From NCBI GenBank assembly GCA_947175205.1, contig CAMWLS010000024.1, positions 1-37,373 of the forward strand: a DNA stretch of 37,373 nucleotides, in the 5' to 3' direction. Under the pieces are notes generated by a model. That model did not search any database. It was not told the origin of the DNA and saw nothing but the letters and a program-made list of their open reading frames with translations. This document shows positions 1 to 8,006 of this stretch, in pieces. The position numbers and the translations under genes were made by a program. Numbering within the stretch: position 1 is the first letter of the stretch; every line of letters begins with the position of its first letter. This DNA comes from an uncultured Porphyromonadaceae bacterium (lineage in GTDB: Bacteria > Bacteroidota > Bacteroidia > Bacteroidales > Muribaculaceae).

Positions 1-2
1 AC

Positions 3-293
3 TCTTCCTATAACGGGGTAGTGTTTAACCCGTCCAACTTTTTGGGGTCACTTCAAATATTGGGGAACGGGGTCTTAATAATGAACGAGAAAGATGTGGT
101 GGATTTTATTAAGGGCTCACCTGAATATTGCCACTTCATAGCTGTCCATATGGAGGCCATAGACCACTGCCAGACCACGCGCAGTATTCTTCGCAATGAG
201 GCTGATAAGGCCGGAATTTCAAAGGAACGGCTTATTATCCCCGCAGATGGCGAGACCGTAAGTTTGGGTTACTTTCTCCCTGATGCACGGTAA
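3..293 (+). CDS. MBL-fold metallo-hydrolase (UlaG-like), 3' end only
   Basis: The reading frame is open to the left edge of the window, so this is the C-terminal part of a longer gene. A GTG at 21 could start a 90-residue ORF, but nothing supports it. The visible part resembles the end of UlaG-like metallo-beta-lactamase-fold hydrolases: a segment like VLIMNEKDVVDF, then a conserved His/Asn-type strand (AVHMEAIDHC), an LR helix and the closing strand IPADGETVSL. The metal-binding HxHxDH motif would lie outside the window, so catalytic competence cannot be judged. The family hydrolyses phosphoesters, lactones or similar bonds; the substrate is unknown here. The 3' end overlaps the end of the convergent transporter gene by 25 bases. 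The family call is from remembered similarity and is moderate. Confidence 0.6.
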   Translation, partial: SSYNGVVFNPSNFLGSLQILGNGVLIMNEKDVVDFIKGSPEYCHFIAVHMEAIDHCQTTRSILRNEADKAGISKERLIIPADGETVSLGYFLPDAR

Positions 294-1165
294 ATCTGCC
301 AGCTATTGAAAACATTCTGCCAGATGGAATAATAAGCCATGGCCACTGAGGCCACAGGGTTAAGGAACGTATTAAGCATCCAGATTCCCATGGCCGAGTT
401 CTTCTGAGCCATCAGCTGCCCGCCGGCAATATAATCTGAATATCGGCGCCCAACCACACGCCCAAATGAAAACTGTATTATGCAAATACAAAGGGAAATT
501 ACACCCAGCCAGAAAACATTTTCCACATTCTCTCTCCAGCGCATGATTACAAAATCAGCAGTCTGACCAATGGTCACCAGCAGTGCAAACGCCCACAGGT
601 AAAAAGAACCCTGCTTATACTGCGCTATTGCTGCGTTAACTGCCGGCATATAGCGCTGCAACAGCCATACCACAATAAAAGGAAGCGCTATCACAAGCGC
701 AACCTTACTGAAGATTAAGCCAAATGATGTGAGAAAATCGGCCCTGCCTGCTGAGCCGCTTATTACTGAGATATAAAACGGTGCTACAACGGCCACCAGC
801 AGATTTCCCACAATGGTGTATGTTGTAGTTCGCATGGCATTAGCGCCAAGCATTGAGGCAACTACCGTCACGGAAGATGCCACCGGACACAGTACACACA
901 TCATGGCACCCTGAGCAAGTACCTCATCATTAGTAATCCACTTCATCAGACCATAAAAGGAAATACTGACCAAAGTCTGAAACAGGGCTATACACAGGTC
1001 AAGTTTTGACGGTCTCAAGGAAGCCAGTCTTACTCCGGAAAAGGTAAGTACCAGAATTCCGAATATCACATACGGAACAGCAAATGACACCTCTGAACAT
1101 AACTGCCGGAAAAAATACCCGGCTATAAGTGCCACAGGTAACACCAGACTTTTATATCTCTGCAT
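269..1165 (-). CDS. Bile acid:sodium symporter (BASS) family permease
   Basis: A 298-residue, highly hydrophobic protein of the size usual for BASS-family (bile acid:Na+ symporter / arsenite-type) permeases, with about eight to ten membrane segments. The most diagnostic stretch is around residues 86-109, with CPVASSVTVVASMLGAN, matching the crossover-helix region of the family, followed by a hydrophobic segment with few charges. The family moves organic anions with sodium in the inner membrane; the substrate of this copy cannot be told from sequence, and bile acid should not be assumed. Single gene, transcribed away from a long intergenic region and convergent with the MBL-fold gene, whose end it overlaps by 25 bases. 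A good -7 element lies about 60 bases upstream of the start. Confidence 0.75.
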   Translation of the reverse strand: MQRYKSLVLPVALIAGYFFRQLCSEVSFAVPYVIFGILVLTFSGVRLASLRPSKLDLCIALFQTLVSISFYGLMKWITNDEVLAQGAMMCVLCPVASSVTVVASMLGANAMRTTTYTIVGNLLVAVVAPFYISVISGSAGRADFLTSFGLIFSKVALVIALPFIVVWLLQRYMPAVNAAIAQYKQGSFYLWAFALLVTIGQTADFVIMRWRENVENVFWLGVISLCICIIQFSFGRVVGRRYSDYIAGGQLMAQKNSAMGIWMLNTFLNPVASVAMAYYSIWQNVFNSWQIYRASGRK

Positions 1166-1226
1166 ATTATTAGGTAATAAGTCTTAACTTATATTATGGG
1201 ACAAACCCTTGGATTAGCCCCTTCTG

Positions 1227-1234
1227 CAAATTTA
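1227..1234 (-). promoter_or_regulatory. Promoter -7 element for the BASS permease
   Basis: The minus strand reads TAAATTTG, a full match to the Bacteroidetes -7 consensus TAnnTTTG. Initiation would fall near 1220, giving a leader of about 55 bases. No clear -33 TTTG is present at the expected distance. A near-perfect palindrome GCGCATGTGCGC (1253-1264) sits about where the -33 region would be and could be an operator. Confidence 0.5.
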
Positions 1235-1309
1235 GTGAATTTCCGTCACACAGCGCATGTGCGCACGCCCCGGTTTACACCTGCAGAGCCCTCAACGATA
1301 TTTATCTTT

Positions 1310-1348
1310 TGTTAATAAAATTAACACTATTCCTTAGGTATTGTTAAT
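1310..1348. promoter_or_regulatory. TGTTAAT inverted and direct boxes
   Basis: TGTTAAT (1310-1316) and ATTAACA (1320-1326) form a 7-bp inverted repeat with a 3-base spacer, and a further TGTTAAT lies at 1342-1348. They are upstream of the small-RNA promoter and between two divergent transcription units, which suits an operator, but the DNA here is AT-rich and chance is possible. The same box recurs upstream of the acyl-CoA ligase and susC. Confidence 0.3.
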
Positions 1349-1406
1349 TTAAGTGAACAACTAAATCTTTCCCTCCCTAATTCTTAGCTCAAACGGGAAT
1401 CATCAC

Positions 1407-1414
1407 TAACTTTG
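1407..1414 (+). promoter_or_regulatory. Promoter -7 element of candidate small RNA
   Basis: TAACTTTG is an exact TAnnTTTG match. Nineteen bases upstream is TTAG (1384-1387), a one-mismatch -33 TTTG. Transcription would begin near 1420, too far from divIC to be needed for it, because divIC has its own promoter at 1510-1540. Confidence 0.6.
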
Positions 1415-1420
1415 CATGTG

Positions 1421-1498
1421 TGTTTTTCATAGTATTAGATTAAGATAAAGGTTTTAAACATTGGGAGCGGAAGAGTTGTGAAACTATTCCGCTTTTTT
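1421..1498 (+). ncRNA. Candidate ~78-nt small RNA upstream of divIC
   Basis: There is no ORF here, yet the stretch is bounded by an exact Bacteroidetes promoter on one side and a strong intrinsic terminator on the other. The body is AT-rich and mostly unpaired (5' part includes CATAGTATTAGATTAAGATA), leading to a GGGAG purine run and the terminator stem. Either it is a free small RNA or the leader of a terminated (attenuated) divIC transcript; the separate divIC promoter downstream of the terminator favours a free RNA. I have an unverified impression that similar leaders occur in other Bacteroidales. Target and function are unknown. Confidence 0.5.
1466..1498 (+). terminator. Intrinsic terminator with GUGA tetraloop
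   Basis: AGCGGAA (1466-1472) pairs with TTCCGCT (1487-1493); after one mismatch AGTT pairs with AACT (1482-1485) around the GNRA-type loop GTGA (1478-1481). Six T residues follow (1493-1498). There is no T run on the minus strand, so it acts on plus-strand transcripts. Confidence 0.8.
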
Positions 1499-1509
1499 AA
1501 TGCCTACAC

Positions 1510-1540
1510 TTTGCGGATAAGCCGCAATGTATTAACTTTG
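1510..1540 (+). promoter_or_regulatory. Promoter of the divIC-mutS operon
   Basis: A -33 TTTG (1510-1513) and a -7 TAACTTTG (1533-1540) are separated by 19 bases, an excellent Bacteroidetes sigma-factor promoter. The start site would be near 1547, leaving a leader of only about 10 bases before the ATG at 1557. Confidence 0.75.
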
Positions 1541-1556
1541 CCACTAATAAACCGCA

Positions 1557-1925
1557 ATGGAGGACAGCCACAACATACCGCACCGTAATAAGCCCCTTAA
1601 CCATAGAAAGACCTGGTTGAGACGTTATTTCTCAGTCACCAGTATGGTTGTGCTGTGTTTTCTGGCGTACCTTTTCTTTTTCAGCGATACCTCCGTTCTA
1701 AAAAGATATTCACTTCAGAAAAGCATTGACAGCCTGGAAGCCCAGGTTAAAACTACTTCTGACTCCGTGGAGAAGTATCGCCGTATGAACGCAGACCTGC
1801 GTAATGACACCGCAGCCATTGAACAGGTGGTGCGTGAACGCCATAATATGACCCGCCCTAATGAAGATGTGTATATCTTCTATACCACGGACCAGATGAA
1901 AAATAAACAAAATTCTTCAAAATGA
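1557..1925 (+). CDS. Septum formation initiator (DivIC/FtsB-like)
   Basis: A 122-residue bitopic protein: basic cytoplasmic N-terminus rich in His/Arg (1-24), one transmembrane helix (about 25-43), a coiled coil (about 50-85) and the short conserved segment VVRERHNMTRPNEDVY (91-106), where family members carry ARE..GM.KPGE.. The layout, size and closing motif are those of the FtsB/DivIC septum proteins, which form a complex with FtsL and FtsQ/DivIB and activate septal peptidoglycan synthesis. First gene of a tight operon; its stop codon overlaps the ATG of the next gene (ATGA, 1922-1925). The start is supported by the promoter placed just upstream. Confidence 0.8.
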   Translation: MEDSHNIPHRNKPLNHRKTWLRRYFSVTSMVVLCFLAYLFFFSDTSVLKRYSLQKSIDSLEAQVKTTSDSVEKYRRMNADLRNDTAAIEQVVRERHNMTRPNEDVYIFYTTDQMKNKQNSSK

Positions 1926-2374
1926 TTTCTGACAGCACCAAGAGAATACTTAATGCCCTCAGTCCCGTAGGGCTGTTGATGATAGCCGCCGCCGTGGTGG
2001 TACCACTTCTGCAGCATGACTTTCAGCAGCATAGCTGGTATAAATACCTCTTTGCGGCAGGAGCCGCCGTTATGCTTATCTGCAAGCTCTTCCTCCCTTA
2101 CACCGGTAAGGACATGCGTCTTAAACGCCTGTTCAGAATTGAAGCCTGGGCCCCCGTATTCTTCTGCGTGGCCACATTCTTTCTCTTCTGGCCTGAAGGG
2201 CAGATGCGTGACTGGCTGGCCTTCACCCTTGCAGGCGGTGTAATCCAGATTATTACCTCCATTGCCATCCCCATGCGCCAGCGTAAGATTTATAATGAGG
2301 CCCTGATAAAGCGTCAGCAGGAAGAAGACCTCAGCAACAAACCCAAGGCACACCGTCTGGCTAAGAAAAAATAA
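1922..2374 (+). CDS. Small polytopic membrane protein, conserved position before mutS
   Basis: I do not recognise a named family. The 150-residue product has about four hydrophobic segments (about 12-27, 42-58, 77-93, 101-120) and a very basic, lysine-rich C-terminal tail after about residue 122, with a short helix rich in Gln/Glu. The tail is expected to be cytoplasmic. It starts inside the stop codon of the DivIC-like gene and its own stop overlaps the mutS start (TAATG, 2372-2376), so all three are likely translated in a coupled way. Position suggests a link to division or envelope, but that is inference. Confidence 0.75.
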   Translation: MISDSTKRILNALSPVGLLMIAAAVVVPLLQHDFQQHSWYKYLFAAGAAVMLICKLFLPYTGKDMRLKRLFRIEAWAPVFFCVATFFLFWPEGQMRDWLAFTLAGGVIQIITSIAIPMRQRKIYNEALIKRQQEEDLSNKPKAHRLAKKK

Positions 2375-4980
2375 TGGCGAAAAAGATTGTAGAGACTCCA
2401 CTCATGAAGCAATACGTGGAGATGAAGCAGAAGCATCCTGATGCTGTGCTCCTCTTCCGCGTGGGTGACTTCTATGAAACTTTTTCTGATGATGCCATAA
2501 CCGCATCTGAAATACTGGGTATTACTCTTACCCGCCGTGCCAACGGTACCGCCTCTCACGTAGAACTCGCCGGGTTCCCCCACCATGCCCTGGACACATA
2601 CCTCCCCAAACTGGTCCGCGCCGGTAAACGAGTGGCCATATGTGAACAGCTGGAAGATCCTAAACTGACAAAGAAACTGGTTAAGCGAGGCATCACAGAA
2701 CTGGTGACTCCGGGCGTGGCACTGAATGACAATGTCCTGGACAACCGCGAGAATAATTTCCTGGCCGCCCTTTCCATCTCCAAAGATATTACAGGCGTAG
2801 CCTTTCTGGATATAAGCACAGGAGAGTTCCTTGCCGCAGAAGGCCCTCACTCTTACATTGAAAAGATACTGGGTAGCATCAGTCCTAAGGAGATCATTGT
2901 GGAGCGTGGCTGCCGCCAGACACTTCAGGACATTTTCACCATAAAGGCCGCCACCTTTGAACAGGAAGACTGGCTGTTTAACGCTGACAGCGCCCGTGAA
3001 CGCCTTCAGAAACAGTTTGGCACCACCACCCTGAAAGGCTTTGGCATACACAACATGACCCACGCCGTCATTGCTGCCGGTGCCATACTGCATTACCTGG
3101 ACCTGACGCACCACACCAGAACGGCACATATCACATCCATCTCACGCATTGAGGAAGAGAAATATGTACGTCTGGACCGCTTCACCGTCCGTAATCTTGA
3201 GCTACTCCAGCCCCTTGATTCAGACGGCATGAGCCTGCTGGACGTCATAGACCGCACCACAACACCCATGGGAAGCCGTCTGCTCAAACGCTGGCTGATG
3301 TTCCCTCTGAAGGATGTAACAGCCATCAACAGCCGTCTGGATGTGGTGGAGCACTTCTTCAAGCACCCTGACAGCCGCGGGGAACTGCACATGCAACTCA
3401 CATCCATAGGAGACCTGGAGCGCCTGGTCTCCAAAATAGCCGCGGACCGCATCAGCCCCCGTGAACTGCTGCAGGTGGCAAACGCTCTGGAAGCCATTGC
3501 CCCTGTAAAAGTGATGTGTACTGGCTCCGGACAGACTGCACTTGGCGCCCTGGGGCATCAGCTGAACCCCTGCCGTGAAATAGCGGAGCGCATCAGGAAA
3601 ACCATTTCTCCAGACCCCGCCACAGCCCCCAACAGAGGCACTGTCATAGCCTCCGGCGTTGACGCGGAACTGGATGAGATTAGAGCCCTGCACACTTCCG
3701 GAAAAGACTATCTCCTCAAGATGCAGGCACGTGAAAGCCAGGCCACAGGAATTGGCTCTCTAAAGATAGGGTATAACAACGTTTTTGGGTACTATATTGA
3801 GGTCACCAACACTCACAAAGACAAAGTACCCCAGCAATGGATACGCAAGCAGACCCTTACAAACGCTGAAAGATACATAACACAGGAACTTAAGGAATAC
3901 GAGGAAAAGATACTCACTGCCCAGGAGCGACTGGAGTCCATACAGACACGCCTCTACACCGCCCTGGTGGCTGAAGTGGCTGAATACATTCCTGCACTGA
4001 GACTGAACGCAACCCTCATTGCGCGTCTTGATGTCCTGCTGTCATTCACCATGGTTTCTCTGGAGAACCACTATAACCGTCCACTTGTGGATGACAGTAT
4101 GATTCTGGAACTTACAGAAGCCCGTCATCCTGTCATAGAGCGCAGGCTTCCCCCTGGTGAGCCCTACATATCCAACAGCGTCAGACTTGAAAACTCAGGA
4201 ACACAGATAATGATGATTACCGGACCTAATATGTCCGGTAAGAGCGCCCTGCTACGTCAGTGTGCCCTGAATGTAATATTGGCCCAGATAGGCTGCTTTG
4301 TGGCAGCCCAGAGCGCTCACATAGGTGTTATAGACAAGATTTTTACACGTGTGGGCGCCAGTGACAACATTTCACTGGGCGAGTCCACATTCATGGTGGA
4401 GATGACTGAAGCCGCTTCAATACTCAACAACATAAGCAGCCGCTCCCTTATCCTCTTTGACGAGCTTGGACGCGGAACGTCCACCTATGACGGCATATCC
4501 ATAGCCTGGGCCATTGTGGAATACCTTCACCAGCACGGCACAGAACACCCTAAGACTCTCTTTGCCACCCACTATCATGAGCTGAATGATATGGCTGACA
4601 AGTTCCACCGTATCCGGAACTTCAATGTCAGCGTATGCGAGACAGACGGCAAGATAGTTTTCCTGCGCAAACTGCAGCCCGGAGGAAGCGAGCACAGTTT
4701 CGGTATCCATGTGGCTAAACTTGCCGGTATGCCCAGGTCCATTGTTAAAAGAGCTGATGAAGTACTCCGGATTCTTGAGAAAAACGCCTCCGGACAGCGT
4801 GCTGATATACCCGCTGTAACCACGGCTGAGGGCATGCAGATGTCATTCTTTCAGCTTGACGACCCCGTGCTTGCACAGATTCGTGATGAGATAATTGGCA
4901 TAGACATAGACAATCTCACCCCCCTGCAAGCCCTCACCAAGCTCAATGACATCAGACGGATTCTTACCGCTAAAAGCTGA
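2374..4980 (+). CDS. mutS: DNA mismatch repair protein MutS
   Basis: Full-length 868-residue MutS1. The mismatch-reading motif GDFYE (31-35, Phe-X-Glu) is present at the N-terminus, followed by connector, core and clamp domains. The ATPase carries Walker A GPNMSGKS (617-624), Walker B with Asp696/Glu697 in FDELGRGTS, and the ATHYHE motif (731-736); the C-terminal helix-turn-helix dimerisation region closes the protein. It recognises mispaired or looped bases and recruits MutL to start repair. Third gene of the divIC operon; no mutL is in the window. It ends only 12 bases from the end of the convergent mgtE with no room for a terminator between them. Confidence 0.97.
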   Translation: MAKKIVETPLMKQYVEMKQKHPDAVLLFRVGDFYETFSDDAITASEILGITLTRRANGTASHVELAGFPHHALDTYLPKLVRAGKRVAICEQLEDPKLTKKLVKRGITELVTPGVALNDNVLDNRENNFLAALSISKDITGVAFLDISTGEFLAAEGPHSYIEKILGSISPKEIIVERGCRQTLQDIFTIKAATFEQEDWLFNADSARERLQKQFGTTTLKGFGIHNMTHAVIAAGAILHYLDLTHHTRTAHITSISRIEEEKYVRLDRFTVRNLELLQPLDSDGMSLLDVIDRTTTPMGSRLLKRWLMFPLKDVTAINSRLDVVEHFFKHPDSRGELHMQLTSIGDLERLVSKIAADRISPRELLQVANALEAIAPVKVMCTGSGQTALGALGHQLNPCREIAERIRKTISPDPATAPNRGTVIASGVDAELDEIRALHTSGKDYLLKMQARESQATGIGSLKIGYNNVFGYYIEVTNTHKDKVPQQWIRKQTLTNAERYITQELKEYEEKILTAQERLESIQTRLYTALVAEVAEYIPALRLNATLIARLDVLLSFTMVSLENHYNRPLVDDSMILELTEARHPVIERRLPPGEPYISNSVRLENSGTQIMMITGPNMSGKSALLRQCALNVILAQIGCFVAAQSAHIGVIDKIFTRVGASDNISLGESTFMVEMTEAASILNNISSRSLILFDELGRGTSTYDGISIAWAIVEYLHQHGTEHPKTLFATHYHELNDMADKFHRIRNFNVSVCETDGKIVFLRKLQPGGSEHSFGIHVAKLAGMPRSIVKRADEVLRILEKNASGQRADIPAVTTAEGMQMSFFQLDDPVLAQIRDEIIGIDIDNLTPLQALTKLNDIRRILTAKS

Positions 4981-4992
4981 AGACCGGATATG

Positions 4993-6348
4993 TCAGAACA
5001 GTTTCAGGAACCATCCTGAAATTACCACATAAATTATGAGTCCGAATATGTCATTGGAAATCTGAATAAACGGACCCGTGGCAAGCGCCGGGTTAATTTT
5101 CAGTTTCTCCAGCGTCAGAGGGATTATGGTACCCAACAGAGTGGCAAACATCACCACCACAAACAGCGAGGTAGCCACAGAGAGGGTCACCGCCGGCTCC
5201 TCCGGCAGCATTATCAGATTATAAACCAGTATCACAGATGAGATTACAGTGGCATTTAGCAATCCCACAAGAACTTCCTTACCAAGCTGCGAGGCAAATT
5301 CCTTGATATCCAGCGTACCGTTGGCAAGGCCCTGCACAATAATTGCAGAGGCCTGCACACCCACATTACCGCCCGTACCACCTATGATGGGGATAAATAG
5401 AGCCAGAGCCGTCACGGCCTGCAGCTGTGACTCAAAGCTTCCAAGAATTATGGATGCCAGAATACCGGAGGCAATACCTATCAGCAGCCACGGTATTCTT
5501 GCCTTGGTCTGAGCAAAGACAGAGTCATCAGCATCAACGTCACTTGACAGACCTGATGCCAGCTGATAATCCCTCTCACTGGCCTCTCGCACCTGGTCCA
5601 TAACGTCATCCACAGTGATGCGTCCCAGCAGGCGCCCTATGGAATCCACCACAGGCATGGCCACAAGGTCATACTTCTCAAAGTCCAGCGCCACCTCATC
5701 AATGGGCATGTCAGCCTTAACGCTCACCGGGTCCTCTTCCATCACATGCTTGATTTTTGACACTGACGGATGTGTTATCATTTTCTTAAGAGGCAAAACT
5801 CCACGCAGCCGGTAATCATTATCCACAACATAGACATAATATATCTCATCCATCTCCTCAGCCTGCGTACGCATTTCCTTTATGCATTGTGGCATGGACC
5901 AGTTCTCATTAACCACAATCATCTCCGTACCCATAAGACCACCGGCCGTGTCCTCATCATACTTCAGAAGGTCTATAATGTCTCCGGCCTGCTCCACATC
6001 ATCTATGCGTGAGAGTACCTGGTCTCTGTGCTCCTCATCCAGCTGCTGAATAAGGTCCACAGCATCGTCCGTATCAAGGTGGTCTATCTGACGGGCAATC
6101 TGATCCACCGGCATGGCCTCCAGAAGCTTCAGACGGTCATCATCATCAAGCTCCATCAGCACATCTGCCGCCGTATCAGCATCCAGAAGTTTAAAGAGAT
6201 ACTCCGCCTCATCAAGCTCCAGATTCTGATACAGTTCCGCAATGTCAGCGGGGTGGAATTCAGCCAGCTCTCTGCGCGCAGAGGCCTCATCATTCTGGCT
6301 GATTATACTGCGCAGGTGATCTAAGTATTCATCAGTGTACTCTTTCAT
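4993..6348 (-). CDS. mgtE: Magnesium transporter MgtE
   Basis: 451 residues in the standard MgtE order: an N-terminal superhelical acidic domain (about 1-128), two CBS domains (about 138-258) and five transmembrane helices (about 285-451). The pore signature GGTGGNVGVQ (323-332) is intact, as is the acidic residue in NDIFG (Asp433) of the last helix that in MgtE lines the ion path. It is a Mg2+-gated Mg2+ channel of the inner membrane; the acidic N and CBS domains sense cytosolic Mg2+. It lies 70 bases downstream of rsmA on the same strand and may be co-transcribed. There is no space for a magnesium riboswitch upstream. Confidence 0.95.
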   Translation of the reverse strand: MKEYTDEYLDHLRSIISQNDEASARRELAEFHPADIAELYQNLELDEAEYLFKLLDADTAADVLMELDDDDRLKLLEAMPVDQIARQIDHLDTDDAVDLIQQLDEEHRDQVLSRIDDVEQAGDIIDLLKYDEDTAGGLMGTEMIVVNENWSMPQCIKEMRTQAEEMDEIYYVYVVDNDYRLRGVLPLKKMITHPSVSKIKHVMEEDPVSVKADMPIDEVALDFEKYDLVAMPVVDSIGRLLGRITVDDVMDQVREASERDYQLASGLSSDVDADDSVFAQTKARIPWLLIGIASGILASIILGSFESQLQAVTALALFIPIIGGTGGNVGVQASAIIVQGLANGTLDIKEFASQLGKEVLVGLLNATVISSVILVYNLIMLPEEPAVTLSVATSLFVVVMFATLLGTIIPLTLEKLKINPALATGPFIQISNDIFGLIIYVVISGWFLKLF

Positions 6349-6418
6349 GATTGCGACAGATATTTATGGTTTATAGACCTTACACACAGCTTACTGGCTG
6401 TCCGGGGTCGCGACTTTT

Positions 6419-7207
6419 TCATTTGTTTCTCAAAGAGGAGGTAAGATTGGTTAGCTCCACAAACTGACTCACGCTCAGCTGTTCCGGCCTCATTCCTCCT
6501 AATTCACAGTTTTCCGGAAGCTTTACCCCCGGAGGCAGAAGCCCGCCTAATGACTTACGTATGGTCTTGCGTCGCTGTCCAAAGGTGGTCTTTACCACTG
6601 TTTTGAAAAGGGCCGCATCGCACCCTAAGTCAGTTACGCCGTTTCTGCGCATGCGTATGACACCTGATTTAACTTTTGGGGGCGGATTAAAAACATTCTC
6701 ACTTACCGTGAACAGATATTCCACATCATACCATGCCTGCAGCAACACACTCAGTATTCCACGTGCCTTGGTGCCCGGGGCGGCCGCCAGACGCTCTGCC
6801 ACTTCACGCTGAAGCATGCCGGAACATACCGGTATTCTATCTTTATATTCCAGTATCTTGAAAAAAATCTGGGAGGAAATGTTATATGGATAATTGCCTA
6901 TGACTGCAAACTCTTCCCCTGAGAAAACAGTATCCAGGGGCATCTTCAGGAAATCGCCCTCTATTATATGCCCCTTTAATTCCGGGAAATGGGAATCCAG
7001 ATACTGTACGCTTTCAGTATCTATCTCCACAACATCCACCTTTCCGGGATGCTGTTCCAGCAGAAAACGGGTGAGCACACCCATTCCGGGTCCTATTTCA
7101 AGTACCGGAAGGCTATAGCCATCCAGCGTGGCCGCAATACGCATGGCCACACTGAGATCTGTCAGGAAGTGTTGCCCGAGGGCTTTTTTAGGTTTTACCT
7201 GTGCCAT
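6419..7207 (-). CDS. rsmA: 16S rRNA (adenine1518-N6/adenine1519-N6)-dimethyltransferase
   Basis: 262 residues, typical for RsmA/KsgA. N-terminal PKKALGQHFL signature (6-15), SAM-binding motif I LEIGPGMGVL (36-45), acidic motif II (EID, 61-63) and the catalytic NYPY (105-108, the family's N-[LI]-P-[YF]). The FNPPPKVKS segment that follows is also diagnostic. It dimethylates two adjacent adenines in the 3' helix of 16S rRNA during small-subunit assembly; loss gives kasugamycin resistance. First gene of a probable rsmA-mgtE unit, divergent from mtnN across 133 bases that hold promoters for both. Confidence 0.96.
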   Translation of the reverse strand: MAQVKPKKALGQHFLTDLSVAMRIAATLDGYSLPVLEIGPGMGVLTRFLLEQHPGKVDVVEIDTESVQYLDSHFPELKGHIIEGDFLKMPLDTVFSGEEFAVIGNYPYNISSQIFFKILEYKDRIPVCSGMLQREVAERLAAAPGTKARGILSVLLQAWYDVEYLFTVSENVFNPPPKVKSGVIRMRRNGVTDLGCDAALFKTVVKTTFGQRRKTIRKSLGGLLPPGVKLPENCELGGMRPEQLSVSQFVELTNLTSSLRNK

Positions 7208-7224
7208 ATCTTATAATTAGGGGA

Positions 7225-7241
7225 CAAAATTAACAAAAATA
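7225..7241 (-). promoter_or_regulatory. Two overlapping-range -7 candidates for rsmA
   Basis: The minus strand reads TATTTTTG (7234-7241) and TAATTTTG (7225-7232), both exact TAnnTTTG matches, 18 to 34 bases upstream of the rsmA start. No convincing -33 element goes with either, so which is used cannot be decided. Confidence 0.4.
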
Positions 7242-7296
7242 TACTTATTCTAAACACATTAAAAGCTAAAAAGTGGGCGCTTCACCGGCTGTTTAG

Positions 7297-7304
7297 TATC
7301 TTTG
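7297..7304 (+). promoter_or_regulatory. Promoter -7 element for mtnN
   Basis: TATCTTTG matches TAnnTTTG exactly. Initiation near 7311 would give a leader of about 30 bases before the ATG at 7341. The -33 element is not obvious. Confidence 0.55.
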
Positions 7305-7340
7305 CAATTACGAAATTTCACTTAACCTACAGTCTTAATT

Positions 7341-8006
7341 ATGAATATAGGCATCATAGTGGCCATGGATAAGGAGCTTAGCCTTCTGCTCCCTTTGATA
7401 AAGAATGTCACTGAAACCTCCATAAACGGATTTACATTCCATGACGGTACTCTTGAAAATCATCACGTCACCGTGGTACGCTGCGGTATTGGTAAGGTAA
7501 ACGCCGCCATTGGGACCATGACGCTCCTGGACGGTTTCCATCCCTCGCTGGTGATTAATACCGGAGTAGCCGGGGGTACTGGGGCCACTAATATTTTAGA
7601 CATTGTGGTAGCTGACCGTATAGCATATCATGACGTATGGTGTGGTCCGGAAACCCTGCTGGGTCAGGCAGCCGGCTGCCCGCCCGCTTTTATATCTGAA
7701 GTTGAGCCCCATACTCTTCACGGATTGAACGTAAAACGGGGTCTTATTGCCTCCGGTGACGTTTTTGTAGCTGATGAGCAGACTGTCAACCGCATTCTCA
7801 GTCTTTATCCTGATGCATTGGCAGTGGACATGGAGAGTGCAGCCATTGCGCATGTATGTCATGTAAAAAAAGTACGTTTCATGTGCATCCGTGTCATAAG
7901 TGATACTCCGGGAGCGGCAGATAACATTTCTCAGTATGAGAATTTCTGGAGTGATGCCCCGGCCCAGACTTTTGACGTGTTACGTTCCATCCTCAAACGC
8001 CTGTGA
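7341..8006 (+). CDS. mtnN: 5'-methylthioadenosine/S-adenosylhomocysteine nucleosidase
   Basis: 221 residues of the PNP/UDP-phosphorylase fold. The residues known in this enzyme are at expected places: Glu12 in the N-terminal loop, the glycine-rich TGVAGG (74-79), the ribose-binding Glu165 in VDMESAA, and the catalytic Asp188 in RVISDTPG. It cleaves adenine from S-adenosylhomocysteine and methylthioadenosine, removing inhibitors of SAM-dependent enzymes and feeding the activated methyl cycle and, where luxS is present, AI-2 synthesis. Its last codons overlap the GTG start of the next gene (GTGA, 8003-8006), so the two are co-transcribed. Confidence 0.93.
   Translation: MNIGIIVAMDKELSLLLPLIKNVTETSINGFTFHDGTLENHHVTVVRCGIGKVNAAIGTMTLLDGFHPSLVINTGVAGGTGATNILDIVVADRIAYHDVWCGPETLLGQAAGCPPAFISEVEPHTLHGLNVKRGLIASGDVFVADEQTVNRILSLYPDALAVDMESAAIAHVCHVKKVRFMCIRVISDTPGAADNISQYENFWSDAPAQTFDVLRSILKRL

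Noticed and set aside
21-293. Complete 90-residue gene starting at GTG 21
   Set aside because: The frame stays open to the left edge and the product matches only the end of a larger family, so it is a partial gene.
2314-3129. 271-residue minus-strand ORF opposite mutS, and other long antisense frames (1880-2401, 3220-3693)
   Set aside because: Compositional shadows of real genes on the other strand: cysteine- and serine-rich, no recognisable domain, no promoter, and fully overlapped by a well-identified gene.
4981-4992. Terminator between the convergent mutS and mgtE genes
   Set aside because: Only 12 bases and no stem; the transcripts probably run into each other.
6349-6418. Magnesium riboswitch in front of mgtE
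   Set aside because: Only 70 bases separate rsmA and mgtE, with no conserved multi-helix fold; too short for an M-box.
7208-7340. SAM- or SAH-sensing riboswitch upstream of mtnN
   Set aside because: The predicted leader is about 30 bases with no structure.
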